Assembly: GCA_964429355.1 (NCBI GenBank)
Contig: CAYSCH010000450.1
Coordinates: 1-7,170, forward strand
Reading direction: 5' to 3'
DNA: 7,170 bases
From: JAAYAY01 sp964429355
Lineage (GTDB): Bacteria > Planctomycetota > Planctomycetia > Pirellulales > Thermoguttaceae
Positions 1 to 6,011 of the stretch are shown here, piece by piece (the stretch's first letter is position 1; the number at the start of each line of letters is the position of its first letter). Both the position numbers and the translations under genes were made by a program. A model generated the notes under the pieces. That model was not told where the DNA came from. It ran no database searches and saw only the letters and a list, made by a program, of their open reading frames with translations.

Positions 1-43
1 TGTCAGTGACAGCCAGAATCGATACCAGTTTGTCAGCGGTGGT
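1..43 (+). repeat. Left terminal inverted repeat of the IS21-class element
   Basis: The 43 bases match the reverse complement of 4581-4623 with mismatches only at positions 5, 9 and 22, and the match stops abruptly after position 43. Inside it, TGTCAG occurs at 1-6 and again at 31-36, i.e. 30 bp apart, separated by a conserved CCAGAATCGATACCAG-type block. Paired sites of this kind are expected for IstA binding at IS21 ends. The extreme left tip also forms a small palindrome, TGTCA-G-TGACA (1-11), which is not preserved at the right tip. Confidence 0.93.
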
Positions 44-162
44 AGGGTTGGTTTGCCGGAGGTTGGGGGCAGCCAGGAGGGAGGCGTCGAGTGGCGATCG
101 GGCGAGAGTTGGACTATTGTAGGCTGGACGGGGAGTCGTCCGTGGTGATGGTTCAATAGCGA

Positions 163-194
163 CTCGGAGGAGGAGTAGGCGCTCCTCCTCCGAG
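163..194 (+). promoter_or_regulatory. Perfect 13-bp hairpin inside the left end of the transposon
   Basis: CTCGGAGGAGGAG at 163-175 is followed by a 6-base loop and its exact reverse complement at 182-194. The left arm holds a GGAGGAGG purine run that looks like a strong ribosome binding site, and the hairpin would hide it in RNA. No U-run follows, so this is not a standard intrinsic terminator. It sits 28 bases before the first gene and about 120 bases inside the element. By analogy with other insertion sequences, such a hairpin can block expression from transcripts that enter from outside; that role is inference. The leader between 44 and 222 contains no other gene and no promoter that I can name with confidence. 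Confidence 0.75.
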
Positions 195-222
195 ACTTGA
201 CCTTTCGGGAGCAAGACCTCCC

Positions 223-759
223 GTGGGCCCATCTCAGCATGCTCTGAATTCGGATTCTGATCAAGAGGGCGCCATTGGTCACAGCCGCAAGTGGGTGGGC
301 CGGTTGCGGCGTTGTCTGCTGAAGGGGTGTGAGCGATACTTTCGGCCCTCCCATCCTTGCTGCCGCTATTGCAGTGGGGATTGCTCGCGGGGAGCCCGGC
401 GATGGTCGCGATGGCGTGCTGCGCGGCGTTATCGGCGGACGGAAGGGGGCCGAGAGCGTCGCCGGGAGCAATGCCGACAGTATCGCCAGCGCTCGAAGGA
501 ACGGCGAACCAGTTTGGCCGAGGCGGAAGAATGTGGCTGCGAGGGCCATCACAACGGGTCTTCGGAACAAGAATCTTTCTGCGATCGTCCGGGCTGTTAC
601 ACCTGGTTTGAGATTTCCTCGCGCAGTCCCCAGCAGAGATTCTGTAGCTTGTTATGCCGTCAGGCGTTACGCGCCGTGCTGGTGCGCGAGGCGCGATGGC
701 GCAGGAGCGAGCCTTCGTTCCAGCGGCCGCAAGCCGCGTTCTCCTGGCGTGGGCCGTAA
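223..759 (+). CDS. Cys/Arg-rich protein with two zinc-finger-like motifs, transposon accessory gene
   Basis: I do not recognise a named family. The 178-residue protein carries two similar cysteine clusters: C31-x4-C36-x13-C50-x3-C54 and C120-x4-C125-x15-C141-x3-C145, each followed by a basic helix-like stretch (RRWSRWRAARRYRR, and RQALRAVLVREARWRR). The repeated spacing suggests a duplicated zinc-binding fold, probably for nucleic acid binding. The segment between them (about 60-105) is extremely rich in Arg, with an extra CGC pair at 104-106. The start is GTG at 223, with a weak GGGAG at 207-211; a GTG at 295 would also keep both fingers. It is the first gene in the element, after the 163-194 hairpin, and is separated from the ParB-like gene by 143 bp with no evident gene. 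The cysteine pattern would be hard to obtain by chance in a shadow frame, so I think it is real, but the function is unknown. Confidence 0.7.
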   Translation: MGPSQHALNSDSDQEGAIGHSRKWVGRLRRCLLKGCERYFRPSHPCCRYCSGDCSRGARRWSRWRAARRYRRTEGGRERRREQCRQYRQRSKERRTSLAEAEECGCEGHHNGSSEQESFCDRPGCYTWFEISSRSPQQRFCSLLCRQALRAVLVREARWRRSEPSFQRPQAAFSWRGP

Positions 760-902
760 TCGGTGTGCGCCGTATTGCCAGGCCGATGCTCGGTGCATTT
801 GATGGAGTCAGACGTCTCATGAAGCGTCGAGAGTACGGGTTCCAGAGGCGAATGGAGAAGAGGCCTTTTCTTTCAGCATGGTTTTGGCGAGTGGAGAGCA
901 AG

Positions 903-1820
903 ATGAACGGTTACCGCTGGAAACAGCCGAGCCAGGTATCGCTGGACGAGCTGGATCTGGGCTTTCGCCGCTATCGACTCCAGCGTGGGGAGGCGGAGCA
1001 GATCATGCTCCGTTCCTTCCAGCGTTATGGTCAGTTGTCGCCGGTGGTCGTCTGCACGGTCGACGGGCGCCTGATGCTGATTGATGGATTCAAGCGTTAC
1101 GCAGCGGCTTGCCAACTGAAAGGCATGAACAGCCTGTGGGCGCGTCCGCTCGAGGCCGATGCGAGCACGGCCAAGGCGGCCGTCTATACGCTCAACGCCT
1201 TGAGCGGTCCGGTGCAAGCTTTGGAGGAGGCATGGATCGTTCACGCGCTGGTTCGCGAGGACGGTTTATCCCAGCCCGCCGTGGCCAGTCTGTTGGGGCG
1301 GCACAAGAGCTGGGTCTGCCGGCGGCTGGCCATGTTGGAGAAGTTGGCCGAGCCGGCTCGCGAAGATCTGGGGCTGGGACTGATTTCTCCCACCGTGGCA
1401 CGGCAGTTGACACGGTTGCCCGCGGGCAACCAGGCCGAGGTGGTCCAGACGGCTCGTCGCGAGTCGCTCACAGCGGCCGAAGTTCGCGGGGTGGTGGAGT
1501 TGTTGTTGTCGGCGGGAACCCAAGAGAAACGCAATTTCGTGCTGGAAAAACCGCGTCAGGCATTGGAGCAGCACCACGGGGAGGCGAGCCCAAGCTGGGA
1601 CCCGCGGATGAGCACGGCCGGCAATCGCCTTTCCCAGCAGTTGGTTCGGTTGTTGGACTTGCTGGCGGGCATGCAGTCATGGCTCCGCTACCGCGGACGG
1701 GGCGCGTTGCGGTTGTGCGACCGCCAGCCGTTGCGTCCGGGCTTCGAACGACTGCTGGCCGAGAGTCGTCAGGTGGCGGAGTTGACCGAGGATTTTCTAG
1801 GGGAGTTGGATCTGCCATGA
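903..1820 (+). CDS. ParB-like DNA-binding protein encoded inside the transposon
   Basis: The 305-residue protein looks like the ParB/RepB/Spo0J family, whose members clamp onto DNA and can bind CTP. The N-terminal domain (about 20-85) shows the usual order: a 'YGQLSPVVV' strand at 42-50, then LIDGFKRYAAA at 59-69, matching the family's 'DGxxRxxAA' box. The next family box, normally ENxxR, is changed to LNALS here (97-101), though the following LEEA (107-110) is kept. A helix-turn-helix follows at about 120-147 (GLSQPAVASLLGRHKSWVCR). The C-terminal 90 residues are unassigned. The frame is open upstream to 654, but ATG 903 is preferred because GGAG at 893-896 sits 6 bp before it. The gene ends in ATGA, sharing 4 bp with istA, so the two are probably translationally coupled. 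No ParA gene is in the element, which argues against ordinary partitioning and for a role in transposition. Confidence 0.85.
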   Translation: MNGYRWKQPSQVSLDELDLGFRRYRLQRGEAEQIMLRSFQRYGQLSPVVVCTVDGRLMLIDGFKRYAAACQLKGMNSLWARPLEADASTAKAAVYTLNALSGPVQALEEAWIVHALVREDGLSQPAVASLLGRHKSWVCRRLAMLEKLAEPAREDLGLGLISPTVARQLTRLPAGNQAEVVQTARRESLTAAEVRGVVELLLSAGTQEKRNFVLEKPRQALEQHHGEASPSWDPRMSTAGNRLSQQLVRLLDLLAGMQSWLRYRGRGALRLCDRQPLRPGFERLLAESRQVAELTEDFLGELDLP

Positions 1821-3466
1821 GCGAGAACCTGGATCACGAAATTGTTCGGCGATTTCACTCGGGCCAGCCGGAGCGGTCCATCGCGCGTGACTTGGGTGTC
1901 GGCCGCAGTCGGGTACGCCGTGTGCTGGCGGCCCATCTCCAGGCCCGCAGCGGCCCGCAACCCGCCTCGCCGCTGCCTGGCGTGCGGCCGAAGCGGAACA
2001 GCCAGTTGGACGATTACCAAACCATGATGTGTGACCTCTTGGTCCGCTACCCGCACATCACGGCCGTGCGGATGTTTGAGGAGTTGCAGTCTGCCGGATT
2101 CAAGGGCAGCTACTCGCTGGTGCGGGACGGCTTGCGTCAGATCCGTCCGGCCCCAGTTCGGCCGCCGGTCGAGCGTTTCGAAACCGCCCCGGGCAAGCAG
2201 GCGCAGATGGACTACGCCCAGTACGACCTGGACTTCAGCGAAGACGGCCGGCGGCGCGTGTACCTGTTCAGTTATGTTCTGGCCTGGTCGCGGCGGCAGT
2301 ATCTGTGTTTTACCGAAAACCAGGACTTCGCCACCACGATCCGCCAGCACGTGCGGGCCTTCGAGCACCTGGGCGGAGTGGCGGCAACATGCCTGTACGA
2401 CAACATGAAGGTGGTGGTGGCGAGGTATGAAGATGGCGAGCCGATTTATAACACACGGTTCCTGGCCTTCGCCACACACTACGGCTACCGGCCTGTCGCT
2501 TGCCGGCCCCGGCGGCCAGAAACGAAGGGCAAGGTCGAACGGCCGTTCCACTATGTGGAAAACAACTTCCTCAATGGGCGCAGCTTCCGCTCGCTGGAAC
2601 ATCTCAACGAGTGCACCCGCCGCTGGCTGGCCGAGGTGGCCGACGTGCGAATCCACCGGAAAACGGGCCGCCGTCCTCTCGACGCGCATGCCGAGGAACA
2701 ACCCCACCTGATTCCGCTGCCCGTCAATCCCTACGACGTGGCGGAAGTCGTCTACCGCTCGGTCGATTGCGAAGGCCTCGTCGCTTTCCGGCACAATCAA
2801 TACTCGGTGCCGTGGCAATATATCGGGCAGGTGCTGCCGGTCCGCGTGACGGAAGACGAGTTGATCGTCTACGGCCCCCAGCTCGAGGAGTTGGCTCGCC
2901 ATCGCCTGCTGCCAAGCGGTTCGGAGTCCCAGTCTCGCATCCTGCCGGAGCATCGCCCGACAAGAAACTGCCAGCAACAGATCGACCAGTTGCGTCAGAG
3001 CTTCGCCGAATTCGGCGAGGTGGGAGAGCGTTTTCTGGTCGGCCTGCTGGCGGCACACCGCCAGGGCAAGTCGCAGGGACGGCAGATCCTGGCCCTCAGG
3101 GCCCACTATCATCACCACGACCTGGTAGCGGCTCTGGAGCGTGCCGTAACCTACGGAGCGTACTCCTTCGCGGCGGTGGAACGGATTCTGAACGTCGCCG
3201 CCGAGCCGAAGACCACCCTCCAGACCCTGGCAGATCGCGAGAAAGATCACCTCAGGCGATTGATGAAAGAGACTTCAGTCCGCCCGCGCCAAACGGGCGA
3301 TTACCAAAAACTGTTGTTCGAAAATCAAGACGATGGCCAAAAAGACGAATCCCCTCAGAAAGGCCCAGGCGACGAAGAGTCCCCTTCCCCCGGCGGACCT
3401 TCGAACGAAGATCCTGGAACACTTCCAGACCCTGCGAGTCCCGATGACGGAGCAGCAACTGGATGA
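1817..3466 (+). CDS. istA: IS21-family transposase IstA (DDE recombinase)
   Basis: This is the catalytic transposase that binds the element ends and carries out strand transfer. In its 549 residues, an N-terminal helix-turn-helix lies at about 18-38 (PERSIARDLGVGRSRVRRVL). The RNase H-like core has the three acidic residues in family context: D132 in QAQMDYAQYD, D195 in CLYDNMK, and E241 in ETKGKVERPF. A C-terminal beta-rich region (about 310-365, 'RHNQYSVPWQYIGQVLPVRV') is typical of IstA. Its length is near the family norm of about 500, with an extra acidic, Pro/Ser/Gly-rich tail from about 502 to 549. That tail is encoded entirely across the start of istB in another frame (134-bp overlap). 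The ATG start overlaps the stop of the ParB-like gene, so no separate ribosome binding site is needed. All catalytic residues are present, so the enzyme is likely active. Confidence 0.95.
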   Translation: MSENLDHEIVRRFHSGQPERSIARDLGVGRSRVRRVLAAHLQARSGPQPASPLPGVRPKRNSQLDDYQTMMCDLLVRYPHITAVRMFEELQSAGFKGSYSLVRDGLRQIRPAPVRPPVERFETAPGKQAQMDYAQYDLDFSEDGRRRVYLFSYVLAWSRRQYLCFTENQDFATTIRQHVRAFEHLGGVAATCLYDNMKVVVARYEDGEPIYNTRFLAFATHYGYRPVACRPRRPETKGKVERPFHYVENNFLNGRSFRSLEHLNECTRRWLAEVADVRIHRKTGRRPLDAHAEEQPHLIPLPVNPYDVAEVVYRSVDCEGLVAFRHNQYSVPWQYIGQVLPVRVTEDELIVYGPQLEELARHRLLPSGSESQSRILPEHRPTRNCQQQIDQLRQSFAEFGEVGERFLVGLLAAHRQGKSQGRQILALRAHYHHHDLVAALERAVTYGAYSFAAVERILNVAAEPKTTLQTLADREKDHLRRLMKETSVRPRQTGDYQKLLFENQDDGQKDESPQKGPGDEESPSPGGPSNEDPGTLPDPASPDDGAATG

Positions 3467-4175
3467 CGCCTTGGCCCGGGCCGAGCGCGAGGGGCTGTCC
3501 CATCTCCAACTCGTCCACGACCTGATCGCCGACCAGGCCACCGCACGGCGTCAGCGAAGCATCGAACGCCGCATTGAGGAGGCCTGCTTCCGCGACAGCG
3601 GCACCCTGGAAAGCTTCGATTGGCAGTTCAATGCGAAAGCGATCGACCGCGTACGGATCGAAGAGTTGGCCAGCGGCGAGTTCGTTCGTCGCGGAGAGAA
3701 CCTGGTCAAGGTGGGGCAAAGCGGCGTAGGAAAGAGCCATCTGATTCAAGGATTGGGACGTCGACTCTGCCAGATCGGCTATCGGGTCCGCTATACGACC
3801 AGTGCCAATCTGGTCAAGGATCTGGCCAAATCGCGTGCCGACGACACGTTAACACGGCGACTCCGCTACTACGGGCATTTCGATCTATTGATCATCGACG
3901 AGTTCGGCTTCGAGAAGCTGGAGCGGACCGACTGCCCTCAGGCCGCCAATCTGCTGTACAAGGTGATCGAAATCCGCTATCCCCGCCGCAGCATCGCCCT
4001 GGTGACCAACGTCGACTTCGAGGCCTGGAATGACTACCTCGGAGATCCCCCGCTGGCCATGGCCTTCCTCGATCGGGTCGTCGATGGAGCCATCGTGCTG
4101 AAGATCGAAGGCAAGTCGTACCGGGCACACCGCGCACGGCGACTTGACCGAAAGAACACCAGTGGACCTTCCTGA
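3333..4175 (+). CDS. istB: IS21-family transposition ATPase IstB (AAA+)
   Basis: IstB is the ATP-dependent partner of IstA, related to DnaC/DnaA-type AAA+ proteins, which assembles on target DNA and stimulates integration. The 280-residue protein shows the IstB N-terminal helical region (about 23-85, beginning LRTKILEHFQTLRVP), Walker A GQSGVGKS at 128-135, Walker B LLIIDEFGF at 185-193, a sensor-1 segment LVTNVDF at 223-229 and the 'AFLDRVVDGA' segment at 244-253, with R248 as likely arginine finger. ATG 3333 is chosen because family similarity already begins near residue 23, upstream of the next Met (residue 38, position 3444). No good ribosome binding site precedes 3333, so translation probably depends on ribosomes already moving through istA. 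The first 20 residues are basic and low in complexity and may not align with other IstB proteins. Confidence 0.94.
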   Translation: MAKKTNPLRKAQATKSPLPPADLRTKILEHFQTLRVPMTEQQLDDALARAEREGLSHLQLVHDLIADQATARRQRSIERRIEEACFRDSGTLESFDWQFNAKAIDRVRIEELASGEFVRRGENLVKVGQSGVGKSHLIQGLGRRLCQIGYRVRYTTSANLVKDLAKSRADDTLTRRLRYYGHFDLLIIDEFGFEKLERTDCPQAANLLYKVIEIRYPRRSIALVTNVDFEAWNDYLGDPPLAMAFLDRVVDGAIVLKIEGKSYRAHRARRLDRKNTSGPS

Positions 4176-4194
4176 CGAGGCAAGCCGCTGTCTC

Positions 4195-4572
4195 ATGCCC
4201 AGCCTCGACTATCAGAAGCTCCGCAGCGAAGTCCCCATCGAACAGGTACTTCGGCTGCTCGGCTTCCGCGCTTCGCGCCGCCGTGGTACGGCCTTCCGCG
4301 GCCCCTGCCCGATTCACACCCCGTCGGACGCTGAGGACCCCTGCTTCTCGGTCGACCTTGAGCGGAACCTCTTCCGCTGCTTCCACTGCGGTGCGGCAGG
4401 GAATCAACTCGATCTATGGCGATTGGCCCAAAGGCGGCCACTCTATCCCGCCTCCCTTCAGCTCTGCAATCAACTGGGCATCCAGCCCCCGTGGCTCATC
4501 TCACCTTACCCCCAGCGGAAACCTAAATCCCGCAACACTGCCCCTCTTTCGACCCGCCGGGCAACCCGCTAA
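4195..4572 (+). CDS. Small CHC2 (DnaG-type) zinc-finger protein without a primase domain
   Basis: The 125-residue product carries a primase-type CHC2 zinc finger: C38-P-I-H41, then 20 residues, then C62-F-H-C65, followed by GAAGNQLDLW (67-76), where DnaG normally reads 'GxxGDxxxF'. Preceding it is a helix LDYQKLRSEVPIEQVLRLLG (4-23), as in the DnaG N-terminus. Nothing resembling the TOPRIM or RNA polymerase domain follows; the last 30 residues are basic and Pro/Ser-rich. In DnaG this finger binds template DNA. The ATG at 4195 lies 19 bp after the istB stop; in-frame TTG 4144 and GTG 4162 would instead overlap istB, and the weak GAGG at 4177-4180 does not settle the choice. The gene ends 8 bp before the right terminal repeat, so it clearly belongs to the element. 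A role in target recognition or in linking transposition to replicating, single-stranded DNA is possible but inferred. Confidence 0.85.
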   Translation: MPSLDYQKLRSEVPIEQVLRLLGFRASRRRGTAFRGPCPIHTPSDAEDPCFSVDLERNLFRCFHCGAAGNQLDLWRLAQRRPLYPASLQLCNQLGIQPPWLISPYPQRKPKSRNTAPLSTRRATR

Positions 4573-4580
4573 CCGGTACC

Positions 4581-4623
4581 ACCACCGCTGACAAACTGGT
4601 ACCGATTCTGGCTGCCACCGACA
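4581..4623 (-). repeat. Right terminal inverted repeat of the IS21-class element
   Basis: Read on the - strand from 4623, it begins TGTCGGTGGCAGCC and matches the left repeat at 40 of 43 positions. The second TGTCAG motif falls at 4593-4588, keeping the same 30-bp spacing as at the left end. The last gene of the element stops at 4572, only 8 bp inside this repeat. Differences from the left end are all A-to-G type (seen from the tip), at positions 5, 9 and 22. Confidence 0.93.
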
Positions 4624-4781
4624 TGCATGCAGGGGGAGGGGACTCGTCCCCCTGCTCGCCCGGAGGAGCCGGGCGAAACCGAGCGAGGTGGCAGGCCGGC
4701 AGCGCGCACCGCTGGCAGGATGCCTCGGCCACCGGGTTGGAAGCGGAGGCGTTGCGTCTCCAGTTGGATATCCGTATTACT
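4624..4781. other. Non-coding hairpin-rich stretch between the IS21-class element and the IS110 relic
   Basis: Two perfect hairpins sit back to back just outside the transposon: GCAGGGGGA (4629-4637) pairs with TCCCCCTGC (4647-4655), and TCGCCCGG (4656-4663) pairs with CCGGGCGA (4669-4676). A weaker stem GGAGGCG/CGTCTCC lies near 4744-4760. The stretch follows the stop codon of the - strand IS110-type gene, so it may be that element's right-end DNA, a transcription end signal, or part of a structured RNA. No T-run follows either stem on the + strand. No gene is seen. Confidence 0.6.
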
Positions 4782-5783
4782 TTAGGTGGATGTCTTGGCC
4801 TTTCTTGTTGAGGAGGGTTTTGTCGCATGGTCAGATGTCGGTCTTCCGGCTTTCCCGGTACGGCGCGGCACGACCTGCGGCTGGGCGATCGTGGCGACGA
4901 ATCCCTTGCAGTCGCAGGCGGCGACGGTGCGATGCTCGCCGGGCGAGAGCTCCCGCGGGGCGGGCAGCCCTTCGGACCGGCAGACCTCGCTGAGGGAACG
5001 GATCGTGCGGCTGCCGCCGGGCAGCTTGGCCACGGACTTCGTGCCATTGGGGTGTTCGCCCTTGCGGCGCTGGCCGGTAGCCTTCACCCGCAGACGGAGC
5101 AGTTTGGCCTCCGTGCTCTTGGGGATGGCGTAGCGGTAGGGCTCGCCGGCGATCAGCATCTGCCAGGCGATGGTCGCCAGCTTCCTGGCCGCGGCCGTTA
5201 CGGCCACGTTGCGGTTCTTCTTCTTCGCCAGGCGGCGGAAGAAGTGTCCCAGGGGTCCGGGGTGCTTGTCAAGGTGCTGAGCCGCCTCGATCAGCATCCA
5301 ACGGGCGTGCGAGTTGCCCTGCTTGGTGATCGGCCCGTGGTAACAATGGTCGGCCGACTGTTTGGTCGAGGGCACCAGCCCCAGGTAGGCGGCGGCGTGG
5401 TCGGCGTCGCGAAAGCGCGTTGGATCGCCCCAGGCAGCAAGAATCGCCATGGCCGTCGCTGCGTCCACGCCCGGCAAAGTCATCAGCAGCTTGGCGGCCT
5501 CACTGGCGTAGGCCCGGCGAGCCAGCTCTTCGTCCAGTAAGTCGATCTCCTTCTGGACGTGTTCCATCTGCCGCAGGTCGAGATCGACCAACTCGCGAGC
5601 CTGTTCGTCCATTTCCAGGCCCGCCAGCCATTCCAGCGCGGATGGGGTAAAGAGCCTGGCTGGCGTTTCGATCAGACGCGTGGCGAGCACGCTGTGGATC
5701 CGGTTCCGCATGGCGGTCCGCATACCCACCAACGCGCTGCGTCGCCCGGTGATCTCGCACAGCCGCCGCCTGGCTCGGGGCAC
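4782..5783 (-). pseudogene. 5'-truncated IS110-family transposase
   Basis: The reading frame covers the C-terminal part of an IS110/IS116/IS902-type transposase. Visible landmarks, numbered from the GTG at 5783, are RRSALVGMRTAMRNRIHSVL (14-33), a long coiled region (about 60-92), LPGVDAATAMAILAAWGD (103-120), FRDADHAAAYLGLVPSTKQS (124-143, with the serine-bearing segment), GPITKQGNSHARWMLIEAAQ (150-169) and KKNRNVAVTAAARKLATIAW (188-207). A basic tail of the length seen in related proteins follows, so the 3' end looks intact. What is missing is the whole N-terminal RuvC-like DEDD nuclease domain of about 150 residues. The first few residues come from DNA belonging to an adjacent IS66 fragment, so the GTG is an accident of the junction rather than a real start. 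The protein cannot be an active recombinase. Confidence 0.85.
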
Positions 5784-5925
5784 CTTCGAACTGCCCGTGC
5801 CGCAGGATCCCCAGTCGCCGTCGATCGAAATCCGCGGCAGCGAACTGTCGATGCTGCTCGACGGGATCGAGCTCGAAGGCCGTCGTCGACGGCGGCGGTA
5901 CGAGCGGGCGGGCGTGCCAGCCTGA
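5761..5925 (+). pseudogene. tnpB: C-terminal fragment of IS66-family accessory protein TnpB
   Basis: The + frame ending at TGA 5923-5925 reads RRLARGTFELP, then SIEIRGSELSMLLDGIEL, then a run of arginines (RRRRRRYERAG). This is the order at the C-terminus of IS66 TnpB ('RLxxGxFxxP...L...LLxGID' plus a basic end). Only about 53 residues remain of a protein that is normally about 115, and upstream of position 5761 the same frame reads through the antisense of the IS110 relic, so the N-terminal half is gone. No tnpA or tnpC is seen nearby. Whether 5926-5970 is the rest of the IS66 element cannot be told from the sequence. Confidence 0.75.
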
Positions 5926-5971
5926 GTTAGCCGGTCAAGCGGGGCTGTTTCGGGACAAGTTCATGGGGTAA

Positions 5972-6002
5972 CCTGAAGAATTGCAGTCGACGATTCTTCA
6001 GG
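5972..6002 (+). promoter_or_regulatory. 10-bp perfect inverted repeat over the ribosome binding site of the SEC-C gene
   Basis: CCTGAAGAAT (5972-5981) and ATTCTTCAGG (5993-6002) are exact reverse complements around an 11-base loop that itself contains GTCGAC. The right arm includes the first three bases of the AGGAG ribosome binding site at 6000-6004, so folding in RNA would hide it. It could equally be a DNA operator. The sequence alone does not distinguish these. Confidence 0.6.
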
Positions 6003-6011
6003 AGACGCTCC

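Larger units (their letters stand above)
1..4623 (+). mobile_element. IS21-class transposon carrying istA, istB and three accessory genes
   Basis: Both ends are visible: the 43 bases at 1-43 match the reverse complement of 4581-4623 at 40 positions, and the tips read TGT...ACA, which fits the TG...CA ends of IS21-family elements. All five genes lie on the + strand and fill the space between the repeats: Cys-rich protein, ParB-like protein, IstA, IstB and CHC2 zinc-finger protein. Ordinary IS21 elements are about 2-2.5 kb with only istA and istB, so this one is roughly twice the usual size. Both core proteins keep their catalytic motifs and no gene is broken, so it may still be mobile. The target duplication (4-8 bp in this family) cannot be tested because the left flank lies outside the window. 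The right flank starts TGCATGCA, so the bases just upstream of position 1 should end with the start of that string if a duplication exists. Confidence 0.9.

Noticed and set aside
92..120. Possible promoter (TGGCGA ... TATTGT, 17 bp apart) near the left end
   Set aside because: The -35 hexamer matches the consensus at only half its positions, and promoter patterns of this host are unknown.
329..802. Alternative + frame through the first gene, ending in a cysteine-containing tail
   Set aside because: It lacks the ordered duplicated cysteine pattern of the 223-759 frame and looks like a shadow; a third finger by frameshift could not be supported.
654..902. Upstream extension of the ParB-like frame
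   Set aside because: Its first part overlaps the Cys-rich gene, it is rich in Arg/Ala and lacks family features, while ATG 903 has a well-placed GGAG.
1109..1816. The istA frame stays open for 236 codons upstream of ATG 1817
   Set aside because: The Gly/Arg/Ser-rich translation overlaps the ParB-like gene in another frame and has no IstA features; IstA similarity starts after 1817.
1769..3250. Long - strand open frame (493 codons) opposite istA
   Set aside because: It lies antisense to a well-supported transposase and has no recognisable motif; high-GC coding DNA commonly leaves such frames open.
4827..5540. Long + strand open frame opposite the IS110-type gene
   Set aside because: Gly/Leu/Val-rich antisense shadow of a recognisable transposase sequence.
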